NCBI GenBank assembly: GCA_023091735.1
Contig: JALKBU010000172.1
Location: forward strand, 1 to 64,000
Reading direction: 5' to 3'
Source: Trichomonas tenax
Taxonomy: Eukaryota > Parabasalia > Trichomonadida > Trichomonadidae
Length of the DNA: 64,000 nt
Numbering within the stretch: position 1 is the stretch's first letter; each line of letters starts with the position of its first letter. The translations under genes were made by a program, and so were the position numbers. The notes beneath the pieces are model-generated. The model did not search any database. It was not told where the DNA came from and saw only the letters and a program-made list of their open reading frames with translations. Below are positions 40,654 through 51,000 of this stretch, piece by piece.

Positions 40654-41814
40654 ATGGGAACTGAGCAGAGTGTCGCACGCTTGGACTATGTTCCATTGTG
40701 GGACGGTTTAGAAGTTCAGCCATCAAAACTCAAACAGAAAACGCACAAGAAGATTCCTCTTTTCAAGACAGCATATCACGGAGTTTGGTCAATGCACTAT
40801 CCGGACTCAATTGCGCCGGAGCCCCGCATCGGACACGCATATTCATACGACAAGGAGAAGGATAGAATCATAATTGCGTACGGAAGAGGAGCTTCTTTAC
40901 GTTATCTTAATGATATCTGGACACTTCACATACCAACAAATAAATGGACTCAAATCAAAACTAATTTAATGTCTCCGAGATCCTATGCTTCGGGAACAAT
41001 CATAGGAAACCTGTTTTATGTTTTCGGAGGAGAATGCGACTCTAAGTACTACAATGATCTTCACAGCATCGATTTGGATACTGGAGAGGTCCGCATTGTC
41101 GAAATCCCAGGCATTCAGCCAAGTCCGAGAGCCTCAGCTGTCCTCTTTGCCATCCCAGACGCATTATTCCTCTGGGGAGGTTCAACAAACGGGCAAGTTC
41201 ACAAGGCAGTCCACATCCTTCGTGCCAGTTCGGACGGCTGGCACAGGCATGAGATTCTCCACACAGGAAGAGCCGCGCCGGCTTATTGCACACACCAAGG
41301 AAATTATTACATTTTCGGTTCTTCGAAAGGACACGGTATGATTAAGTTCAATCCAGCTACAAAGTCATTTGAGTCATTACACTGCACAGGAACAGAGCCT
41401 TCTCACGAAATGCAACACGCTGCAATTTGCGGCGTGAGTGATTATCTCTTCGTCGTCGGCGGAGAGGCTGATTCTCAATTTATGCACATCTACGCATTAG
41501 ACCTTACACGAAATTGGTGGTTTGCCTTCCATGTTAGACCAGATATGGAATCATTAGGCCCAAAAGACGGTGCCGTCAATAAAGTCGGCCTGTTCATGCT
41601 ACCTCGAGAGCATTCTGCTACCTTGGTTTATCATGAGCCTACAAGAACTTTAGTTTCCACACTTGGTTCTAAAATGCACAAACCAACACCAACATTCCGC
41701 TTGAGCATTGGCCACGCACTTGCTTCTCTTCATATGAGAAGTGATATGTACGAGGTTCTTCACATATCAATGCCTAAGATAGAGAATAATAATGCGGATG
41801 ATGCTGCGGAATAA
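40654..41814 (+). CDS. Kelch-repeat beta-propeller protein
   Basis: The 386-residue product contains repeated kelch blades: PRIGHAYSYD, then IIAYGRGASLRYLNDIWTL and NKWTQI; SPRSYASGTII, then FYVFGGECDSKYYNDLHSI; SPRASAVLF, then LFLWGGSTNG; and further weaker blades with YYIFGSS and FVVGGEADSQFMHIYALDL. A six-bladed propeller covers almost the whole protein. No BTB, F-box or other partner domain is attached, so it is probably a protein-binding platform; the partner is unknown. The ATG at 40654 (MGTEQSVARL) was chosen over 40633, because TGACACTTTTT between them looks like an initiator. Codon use is moderately G+C biased. The stop is in a TAAA context. Confidence 0.88.
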   Translation: MGTEQSVARLDYVPLWDGLEVQPSKLKQKTHKKIPLFKTAYHGVWSMHYPDSIAPEPRIGHAYSYDKEKDRIIIAYGRGASLRYLNDIWTLHIPTNKWTQIKTNLMSPRSYASGTIIGNLFYVFGGECDSKYYNDLHSIDLDTGEVRIVEIPGIQPSPRASAVLFAIPDALFLWGGSTNGQVHKAVHILRASSDGWHRHEILHTGRAAPAYCTHQGNYYIFGSSKGHGMIKFNPATKSFESLHCTGTEPSHEMQHAAICGVSDYLFVVGGEADSQFMHIYALDLTRNWWFAFHVRPDMESLGPKDGAVNKVGLFMLPREHSATLVYHEPTRTLVSTLGSKMHKPTPTFRLSIGHALASLHMRSDMYEVLHISMPKIENNNADDAAE

Positions 41815-42771
41815 ATAGAAATTAAATGTTATTATAATATTTATATCATTTTTATTTCATTAGTCATTCCTATTTCTTTCCACTTTATCACAAATGTAAT
41901 AACTAAATTCATATTTAAAACAGGTATCAACAAGAAAAACGGTTGTAATATAAATTAACTCAATGCAGTGGACACAATATGCCATGTGCTGAACTTTAAT
42001 TATTTCAACGAATTCAAAAAAATTTGATTTATTCTATACATCAGCCATCAATTAACATTTAGTATCTAAACATCACAAAAATGTTCAGTGTCTAATATGG
42101 CATGATGTTATCAGGAGCAGAAATATTGATTTAAGTATTTTTTTGTTTCAAAACAATAATTCCATCTTCATGAGGCAAGATAGAAATCCATCATGTAAAT
42201 TATGAGAGAACTGATTATATTTCTAACGCCAAACACGAGTTTTTTATTGTAAAGTTAAAATTTTATAAGAAACTATATTAAAAAAAGTAATTTTTTTTAA
42301 ATGAGCAGCTATATATAAAGATATTAGTGAAATCAAATACCTCGCCATTTGGAGCACTACATGATGCTGATAAGATTTGCAAAGTTAGAAAAAAACTGAT
42401 TTCATTTCTCAAAACATCATCTTAATTTTGAACGACAAACAATTAATATGATGATTTTTTTGTTCAAAATTGAGATCAAGTTTGCCATAATATTAGATCA
42501 AAATTGAGATTTCTTCTCAATTTTGAGATAATATTAGGCAAAAATTTCCAAAAATACGACACTAATATCAAAAACGAGTTGTACATTTTTCAATGATCAT
42601 AAAATCAGCCAAAAATAAGGAAATCGAATTTGATATATCTTTCAAACTTTTGAATCTGAACAGCGAATCAGTTAGCATACATGCAAATATGACGTTTGGA
42701 ATGACTTTTGTTTCGTTTGAAATATTTACAAAAATGCGTTAGTAAAATTTGTTTTTGCTTTTTTATTTTTC
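41815..42771. other. AT-rich spacer, nearly 1 kb
   Basis: No supported gene, RNA or clear repeat. CAAAATTGAGAT and ATTTTGAGATAATATTA recur around 42463-42540 as short direct and inverted repeats. Confidence 0.5.
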
Positions 42772-44100
42772 ATGCAGAGCAAAGTTACTGATGCGATGAA
42801 TAACTTGTTCACGACAGAGTCTGTCGCAAAAGAGCCACCAAAAGAGAACGAAAATCTGAGCTTAAAGAGCAAAATAACAGTCGATTTAGATCTTGATAAT
42901 GACGGCCAAATATTAGAAAATGAAGATGATAAAAACGGAAAAAAGGATGAAACGTTTGATCAAGATTTTGAGCAAAACGAAAATCAGCCACAGAAAATAA
43001 ATCAAAATGAAAATAACGCAAACGAACAAGAAAAGAATAACCAAGGATATAATGATGCAACAAATCAAACACAGAACTCTGATGAAAATAATGCCAGACC
43101 GCCTCCAATTCAACCTCCACCAGGAAGTCCAAAAAACTCGGCCAGAAGATCGCCAAGAAACGCTGTTAGGCAAGTTGATGATGCTGAGGTACAGAAATGC
43201 TGCGAAGAAGCAAAAGCTGGAAAGAATATTTCCACAAAAGATCCACACGTTATAGCTGCAGCTGTTGTTGAACTCGAAAACGAACGCAATGACTTAATGG
43301 CTTCAGGAAAGCTGCGTGAAAGCTTGATTATTCAAAAATCTATTGATAATACAAAATCTGCAGTTTTAACTGCCCAAAAGCTAGAGGCTAAGGACCGATA
43401 TCTCGAGGATATTAAGGAGAAGCGCAAAGTTGCAGAAGAAGACTACGATATGTTAATGAAAGAAATTGATAATGCAGAAAAAGAGTTCTCATTGAAATGC
43501 AATGAGTCAATTCAGCAACTCGCCGAGAAGCAACAGAAAGAGTTAGATGCATATGACGAGGAATGGAAGAATGAGAGCAAATATCGCCAATACAATCGTA
43601 TATCATCTAAACTTCGTGCAATGAAGCATCAAGCTGATCTTCTTATTCGCGCTATGCGCCTTGATGAAGCTGATCAAGTTGTTAAGCTTGCAGAACGCCA
43701 GGAAAAGATCGAAACAGAAGCCAGCAGCAGATTGATGCTCAATGATTTCTTGGCTGGACGCAAGAAACTCGAAGACAAGCAGTACCAGGAAATGAAGACA
43801 TTAAAGCTTGGTCTTGAAGGAAAGAGGTCTGAAATGAGAAGCTTCTATGAAAAGAAGAAGATCATTCTTGAAAACAGATTCAAGTTCCTTGACAATGAAG
43901 AAAAGCAAGGCCAGGATCCAGAGCATTGCTGGGTCAATCATAGGAATGATGCTTCTATTGTTTCAGCACATAGAACAGCAAGAGGAGGAACATCTACATC
44001 ACAAGTCATGACAAGATCCCTTGCGCCAAAGAACTATGGCACACTCTTCCTTCCACCCCTTCAGGTTCCAAACTCCGCGAGGACTCAGAGAAAGCAGTAA
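42772..44100 (+). CDS. Coiled-coil protein with disordered acidic N-terminus
   Basis: The product has 442 residues. Residues 1-105 are acidic and N/E/Q-rich. Residues 106-130 form a proline/arginine linker (PPPIQPPPGSPK, then RRSPRN). Residues about 135-380 are continuous charged alpha helix with heptad spacing, including VVELENERNDLMASGKLRES. The C-terminus is basic with an MTRSL motif shared with the small repeat protein at 29538-29957. No enzymatic motif is seen. A structural or cytoskeletal role is likely for such a protein but is not shown. ATTTTTC directly precedes the ATG, like the start of the talin-like gene. Confidence 0.75.
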   Translation: MQSKVTDAMNNLFTTESVAKEPPKENENLSLKSKITVDLDLDNDGQILENEDDKNGKKDETFDQDFEQNENQPQKINQNENNANEQEKNNQGYNDATNQTQNSDENNARPPPIQPPPGSPKNSARRSPRNAVRQVDDAEVQKCCEEAKAGKNISTKDPHVIAAAVVELENERNDLMASGKLRESLIIQKSIDNTKSAVLTAQKLEAKDRYLEDIKEKRKVAEEDYDMLMKEIDNAEKEFSLKCNESIQQLAEKQQKELDAYDEEWKNESKYRQYNRISSKLRAMKHQADLLIRAMRLDEADQVVKLAERQEKIETEASSRLMLNDFLAGRKKLEDKQYQEMKTLKLGLEGKRSEMRSFYEKKKIILENRFKFLDNEEKQGQDPEHCWVNHRNDASIVSAHRTARGGTSTSQVMTRSLAPKNYGTLFLPPLQVPNSARTQRKQ

Positions 44101-44435
44101 CTTCTTTTTGCAAGTTGAATTATTTTTACATGTTCTTTTTTCTATACACAATTTCTTATCTAAAATAATGTTGTATTTAACTCTTTTTATTTCAAATTTG
44201 CATTCCAATCAATGTGTCATATTGAACTTTTCATAAAATTAAAATAAATTGCCTTACACATACAAGGAATCGCTTTTAAGTTGCTTTGGTATTGATTATA
44301 TGCTGCAGAATGAAAAATTTGATATTTTCCAAAATGTTTTTCAATTTTGAAATGAGCAAGTGTGGAAATGAGTCAGCTTGGATTTTCGATGTGAATGTCT
44401 TTGTTAGAATCCATAAATACAAACATTCAAATTTG
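44101..44435. other. Spacer before the inverted-repeat element
   Basis: An open frame from 44310 runs into the left terminal repeat and ends at 44633, but only the repeat part is duplicated elsewhere. No gene is supported. Confidence 0.45.
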
Positions 44436-44443
44436 GAATGCTG
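44436..44443 (+). repeat. Left copy of 8-bp flanking duplication GAATGCTG
   Basis: GAATGCTG abuts the left end of the inverted-repeat element; the same eight bases, in the same orientation, abut its right end. Confidence 0.6.
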
Positions 44444-44629
44444 CGGAAAAAAAATAACCTCGTTGAAAGTCGCGATTTTTTCTAGAACTAATACTTCTAG
44501 ACAAGAAAGCGAACTATTCGTAGTGGATATCGGAATTATTTTCTTCGCTGCGTCTGTTTCAATTGTCAAACACATAGTATACCCTCTACGTCACTTAGAT
44601 AATTTTAATATTACTTTCAAAATATGTGT
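44444..44629 (+). repeat. Left terminal inverted repeat, 186 bp
   Basis: Begins CGGAAAAAAAATAACCTCG and ends AAAATATGTGT. It matches the reverse complement of 47543-47728 with about 12 differences. Confidence 0.85.
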
Positions 44630-44959
44630 TTGATACTTAATTTTTTAAAATATGTATACATAAGCTAGAGATTTAATTGTGTTCAATCAGATATAGCATT
44701 GATATGTTGCAATAATTTTTAATATTTAAAATATTCTTGAATAAGATGCACCAATAGCTCCCAAAAGACAGATGTATATGCGTTATCGATAATAATGCCT
44801 CTTTTATGAATATAATCAACAATTTCAAAATGAATTTTGTAAAAAACATCGTTAAACATAATGTTTTCGGGTAAAAAATCATTATAATAATATATTAGAA
44901 GTAAAATTATCGAAAACATTATTTGGCGGGAGAAAATTGACATAATTATTATTTATGTC

Positions 44960-45079
44960 CAACTTCACTACAAAGTAACTGAAAACAAGCTCAGTCACTA
45001 CAAAACATAGCCAAACAAGCTCAGTCAGTACAAAGTAGCTGAAAACACGCTCAGTCAGTACAAACTAACTGAAAACAAG
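44960..45079 (+). repeat. Tandem repeat, four 30-bp units
   Basis: Units start at 44960, 44990, 45020 and 45050. The consensus begins CTCAGTCAGTACAAAGTA and ends CTGAAAACAAG. The first unit diverges at its 5' end and the second in its middle. It lies inside the transposon-like element, near its left end. Confidence 0.85.
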
Positions 45080-45263
45080 CCTTTTGGAAGATGCTATTTT
45101 TTGACAACCATATGAAAAAAATTTGTTTTACCTATATTGTCATCTTAAAATTTTCTTATTTTCTAATTCGTTTTCAATTTTTATGGATTATTCATTGATT
45201 TATCATAATTCCTAAATTGCAATTGCAATAGGCTTCTCATTTTCCATAGATGTTCACGCCTGT

Positions 45264-45279
45264 TAGACACATGTGTCTA
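45264..45279. repeat. Perfect 16-bp palindrome TAGACACATGTGTCTA
   Basis: A self-complementary 16-mer inside the transposon-like element, followed by a further partial copy (GACACACAT). It could be a dimeric protein-binding site or a hairpin. Confidence 0.6.
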
Positions 45280-47542
45280 GACACACATATATATCTTTAT
45301 ATATCATGATGTCAGAAATATCATGATTACGTGTCAAATTGACGACCTTCAAAATGAAATATAAAATGTGGATAAGCCAATCACACAATATTCATATTTG
45401 CATGTAAAATAATGCACGCTCATTGATATTTTTATTGTTGAATACCGCCTGGACCAAAATTTCCAAAATTCCAAATAAATTCTCGACTCATCAAAAACAG
45501 CCTGGCACGAACATCGCCATTAAATTCGGGGTGTGGGCAGACGCCTTTCCCAATGATATTCTCACATCGAGAAAAACTTCAAATAGGTTGTCTCACTTTT
45601 CGCTCTAAGTGGATTTGGATAAAATCGAATCGCATACAAAACATGATGCTTGTTGCTGTTATTTAGTTTGCAAAGACCGATATCTGGGGACTGGGACAAA
45701 ATAGAACAGTGTGCTTTTCTGACATGTAACTTATTTTTGATATGTAAAGTCAGAATGTCAAAATAAGGGAAAGTGATATATTTGGGCGGGAAAAAATGGA
45801 AAAGTATCAATAGGTTGAAATGGATTGAACTCAATGTTGGAAGCCAAAGAAGACTTCATTATGAGAAGTTGTGGCCTCATAGTGAAGGATGTTATTTGTG
45901 CTATCAGCATCCTGACGATAGCACATCATCCATTTCTCTTTGTTCATTGCAAGTTTTTGTTGCACTCCAAACCTAAGAAAACCAAGAAACTCGGTCGAAA
46001 TTATCCCTTCTTGCATGGTAAATATGAATTCTAAACGAATAATTTGAAGATAAAAATAAAAGTTTAGTTAAAAATGAATTTTACAAAGAATATAAGGATC
46101 GAATTGAGAATCTAAATAATACAAATCAATATATAAAATGAAAGTAACATGAAAATATTATCTGATTCATGATTCATAATTAATTATGAATTTAATGATA
46201 TATTAATAATTATGAGAATAAGTAATAAAATGAAAATAATCTTGTAATGAAAAAGGTATCTGTGAAAAAATAAAAAATAGAAAAAAATAATAATTTATTA
46301 ATATCAAAAGTGAAAATGTAATGTGTATTAAAAATGGAATCAATAAGTGGGTTCTTGATATGACCTGGCTTGACCACTCGAGGGCTTTGGAAGTCTCAGG
46401 CCGACCTCGCCCAATGACATTCTCGCAACAATTTAACCATGCATAAATATCGTTGTTTTCTTACCAATTATCAATTAGGTATATGCTCGTTGATGATAGA
46501 GTTGTGGCTCGTCAGCAACACTAACCTGGATGTATTGGTTAGACTACAAAGATATTTATGACACTTTTTATAAAGGTGACAATTTGCCCCCGCAAAAAAG
46601 TAACGGTTTATTCATGAAAAGTGACTTTAAGGTTCATCGGTCACTTTTTGATGTTCACTTTTGTCATAGACTCACCGATATCTGTGAGAGGTGGATATTT
46701 TGTATTATTATTGTCTATCCAATCTGCAAATTGCCGAAAATAAACCTCTCCCATTTATTTTTTGTTTTATCCCTTAAAATGGCAAAAATGAATGTGTCTT
46801 TGTAAAGCAAGTTTTTGTGAGTGTCGGACACAATGAACAGACATATTGAATTTTTGAACTGTGTCGGGAGTTTACACAGACACACACAATTTTTTTGAAT
46901 GTCGTTTTCTTCAATAATTCGATTCTGTATCTATTATAAATCATTTATGCAGTATTAAAATCGAAATTCATTGATTTTTAAGTGCATAATTACAAAAGAC
47001 ACATAAAAAATTAAATTTTCTAAACCAGACATTGTTCAAGACAATGGGGATGACAGGTCAGACACTTAACGTATAGATTTTAAGAAGCGTAAATTGCAAA
47101 GTATATTATTTCTTGGTATGAAATATTGCAATAAATAAAAGGTGCGTTTATATTGTATTTAGAAATCGAATTCAATGTATATAATTGTAAACTTAAATAT
47201 CAATTATCAACGTATTGTTGCATTATGTTTGTGATGCAATCTAATCAAGTTTCTTAATTCCGTTCTAAATTCAAGAATATTCTTCTTGTGCCAAATATAT
47301 ACGGAATTATTAAGCATTCATGCGACAAAATTAAGAAGTGTCATCCACAGAGAAAAACCTTTAAACAGTTTCCTCCAATAATTGTACTTTATTTTCAAAT
47401 ATTACAATTTTGAAAATTTTGAGAGGTGCTTTTTTTCAGTGTAAATATTTCATTCGATTGACATCTATAATTGCTATCAAACAGTACATAAATATATCGA
47501 CCAATGACATAAGAAATTGTTCAACAATATAATTTGTTAAAT

Positions 47543-47728
47543 ACACATATTTTGAAAGTAATATTAAAATTATCTAAGTGGCATAGAGGGTATACTATGT
47601 GTTTGACAATTGAAACAGACGCAGCACAAAAAATAATTCCGATATCCGCTACGAATAGTTCGCCTTCTTGCCTAGAAGTATTAGTTCTAGAAAAAATCGC
47701 GACTTTCAACGAGGTTATTTTTGATGCC
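47543..47728 (-). repeat. Right terminal inverted repeat, 186 bp
   Basis: The inverted copy of 44444-44629. Both copies keep the same open frame over about 55 codons, but most differences change amino acids, so coding constraint is not supported. Confidence 0.85.
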
Positions 47729-47736
47729 GAATGCTG
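47729..47736 (+). repeat. Right copy of 8-bp flanking duplication GAATGCTG
   Basis: Identical to 44436-44443 and immediately adjacent to the right TIR. Its position fits a target-site duplication. Confidence 0.6.
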
Positions 47737-48078
47737 TTAATTTAAATACCAGTAGTTAACAGCTGTGAAATATAATATATGGATCAGACATATTTGATTG
47801 GCAAGGTGGTGAATGATGAGTTGCTAAAATTTGTTGGAAGGAAGATATGATCATTAGTTTATCAAATATATTCAACAAATTTCGCGGACAAAGTTATTGG
47901 CTCTATATATACTTCCAAAGACAAAAATAGCCGCCACAATTAAGCGGTCATTCAGCCTTTCAAATGTCTTTTTTGACCAATACTTGGAAAAACAGATGTG
48001 TTGACATATGGAAACTACATATTTCGTATCAGAATCAGATTTTGTTTTGATGTGATGTTGACACTTTTCAAAAATATT
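47737..48078. other. Promoter region of the giant gene
   Basis: An open minus-strand frame here (47872-48249) overlaps the giant gene and is a shadow. TTGACACTTTTC lies at 48058-48069, about ten bases before the preferred ATG, and resembles the TGACACTTTTT before the kelch gene. Confidence 0.45.
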
Positions 48079-51000
48079 ATGCGCCGATTGTATGAATACG
48101 AAAGGCCCGAAGTGGGAGGTAAAGAAACGATTGAAGCTCTCAGGATGGACCTCTTCTTCTACCTGGATCAAGATGTAATATATCCAGTAAATTTCCTCCA
48201 CAAGTTTATGAGTCTTAAGAAATATAACGAGAACATGTTCGAATATCAACGAAACATACTACGAAATAGGTCAACGAGGAGGCTAAAAGACATTTATTCA
48301 ACAGCAAATTTATTACTCGCCTTATTCTTTCAAGCAAATCCTAAAAACTACAGAAATGTAGCTAAGTGCTTCTTAACGTTGTACCAAAAGACTCAAGTTT
48401 TCCAAAATTTCCGTAATTATTTTTTTGATATTCCATTTCTGCTTAAAATCTCTACGAGTGTTACAATAGGAAGATATCTGAAGTGGGTGCTTAAGGCTCC
48501 TGAGCCACATGCTGACATATTTACGCCAGATACTTACATGGCCAGGATTTTGGAAATTATTCTGAATCTGAAAGCAAAGCCGAAAGTTATAACCAAATCA
48601 GACAAATCAAATGATAACCAGCATCTCGTTTTGTTTGTCAGAAAAGGATATCTAACACAAGTAATTTATAAATCAAAATCACTAAAAATCGGAGAAAATA
48701 TGAATGAACTACCAGGAAAGAAATTCTACGACTTTTTGGTTGAAGTAATTCGCACTACAAATCCATCATATAAAGTTCCAGCATACGTTCCATTCAAACC
48801 AAATCAAAAACTTTCTTCATGGGAAGATAACTTTGATACTGTATTTGGTATGTCAATGTATACAGATAAAGAACCACCACGTGAAATGTTTTCCGAAACA
48901 TCAAGAAGTCTTCATGCTGTTACAAGGTATATGGTACGTATTAATTGCGAGAAATTAGACAATTGGTACACATTTGCCTCTAACTTATACTATGAAATGG
49001 ACCAATACCAGACAAGAGACCTGAATGAGCTAATTAAAATCGTTCCAAATAAAATGGTCCTGGAAAGACTTTTGATTATGGACTTTAGTGACATGGCCGA
49101 TAAAGCTGCACTATTTATTGAATTTCAGAAAAATATAAGAACTGCAATTGCAAGCAGCGATAATTATCATTACAACATACTCTCAATGCTCGTTATACAA
49201 AAACAAAACAATGCCAAAATTATCAAATATTTCATGAAAAAGAATATAATTACACCTGAAACAAACGATGAAGTTCTCAAGAAATTTGTATCAGTTCGTG
49301 AAAATACAATAAATTACCATCCAACTATCGCTATTTCAATGATCTACGAACACGATAAAAAAGATCGAACATGTCCAAAGGGTGTTTCATGGACAGAGCC
49401 ACTCGTTAAATATTCATTTTGCATCAGGCTTCTCAACGAAATTCGCCAAAATAATTATACAGATCCAGGAAAAACACATATCGTTGCTGCTTTTTATGAA
49501 TTATCCAAAGTCTATAAGCCCTCGCTTGATTATGCAAATGATATCTTAATCAAGGGTGATATTACTGCTTGCGACAAATTGGAAAAATTAATCACGTCAC
49601 TATTATATGATGAATATTCATCTTCTCCTGAACTATTGGTCACTCAATTCTGGATGGCGAAGTTTGACAAATTAAGAAATGACTTCAAGAAAATTCCTGA
49701 TTCATGGTACACATATGCTTTTTACATGATGAAGAGATATGGCATGGATTCTGATCTTGTTTTCCCACCAAAATCTATTACTGAATTCAAGAGAATTGCA
49801 CCACATTCATTCAGATTCATCAAAAAGATTCCTGATTTCGACAAGATTGAGATAAATGAGCAAATGAAATTCTCCGATTTAGCTCTAAATCTTTTAAAAA
49901 TAGGTGCAGACAAAGAATCTAAAAGCTTCAGGCTTTTCCTGTCAATATGCGATCAACTCGATAAGCCAATTCCCAAATATACACCTTTGGATGATGTCAA
50001 ATGCTTTGTCCATAAGGAAAATGGATTTTATCCAATTGGTGAACTTCTTCGTAACCAATTCTTCAGAACCGGAAATATCTTCGAAAAATGTTTGGTTGAA
50101 GACAGAATCACACTAACAGTCCTCATTTATAGAATCTTTTGCAATCCAAGCTCGGTTTCAATCGACAAGAAGAGTATCAATCCAATCTGCAAGGATATTA
50201 TCATGAAAAAGATGGAAGAATGGGTTATTGAGTGCAGACAGAATAATAATGAAAACAACAGAGTTGCATTCATCAACGATCTTCCATATGTTACGATTAT
50301 GGCAATGTTAAATGGTGAATCTGGTGCAAGATCCGAACTGAACTACTGGGTTTCACTCCTTCTCAAATATTACATCAATTGTGAAGAAGAGAATCTTGAG
50401 AAATTCTTCAATTGGCTGTTCCTTGTTTACAGATATTGCTACAAGACACAAACTGATGATTTGAGTAAAGTTGCTGAAAACATCACTAACGAAGATCATA
50501 TTAAGCTTTTGCTTGACTTTAAGTTTGAATATGGTCACGATGATCCACTAGATGTGCCAATGAGAAACTTCTCTACCTTCCAGAAATATTTGAGGCGAAA
50601 ACTTGATAATAATAATAGATTACGTCAAAACTGTATCAAACAATTGAAATCGCTATACAAATCACACGCCTGGGATGCAGCTTTTTTATGGATCCATAGA
50701 ATTCTCAAAGATAATTCACCAGTTGAAATTTATTCTAAAATACTTGAGGCAAGTAATCATATGATGACTTTTGGTGAAACTTCAAAATATGAAGAACTGT
50801 TCAAAGTGGATAATATAACATATGATGATAATCCATACGAGTTCCTTCATGCTGTCGCTCAATACTCCAATTATATTTACGTTGCTGAAGCTGCATTCAA
50901 GCTTAACTTGTTTGCGTTGTATTATTTGTTCAAGAAGAAAAGGTCTGTTGATGTTCGTCAACTTATTTTTTGCTTTTACAAGAAAGACAGACTATATTTC

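Larger units (their letters stand above)
44444..47728. mobile_element. 3.3-kb DNA-transposon-like element with 186-bp TIRs and 8-bp TSD
   Basis: The outer 186 bases at each end are inverted copies, aligned without gaps at about 94 % identity; the mismatches are concentrated in the outermost six bases. An 8-bp direct repeat (GAATGCTG) flanks the element exactly. The 2.9-kb interior has no frame longer than about 90 codons and no recognisable transposase, so the element is non-autonomous or decayed. It holds a 30-bp tandem repeat, a TAGACACATGTGTCTA palindrome and several short hairpins. Long TIRs with an 8-9 bp duplication suggest a Mutator-like type; hAT elements also make 8-bp duplications but usually have short TIRs. 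Insertion lies about 340 bases upstream of the giant gene. Confidence 0.7.

Noticed and set aside
44310..44633. An open frame covering the left TIR, with a similar frame on the minus strand in the right TIR (47521-47709).
   Set aside because: The shared open frame is explained by 94 % DNA identity. Most differences change amino acids, and the frames diverge or stop right outside the repeat.
45834..46034. A 66-codon frame inside the 3.3-kb element as a transposase remnant.
   Set aside because: It contains no DDE/D-type or zinc-finger pattern and overlaps other equally long frames in both strands.
47872..48249. A 125-codon minus-strand frame over the start of the giant gene.
   Set aside because: It is antisense to the beginning of a much longer, clearly coding frame and has no initiator or recognisable family.
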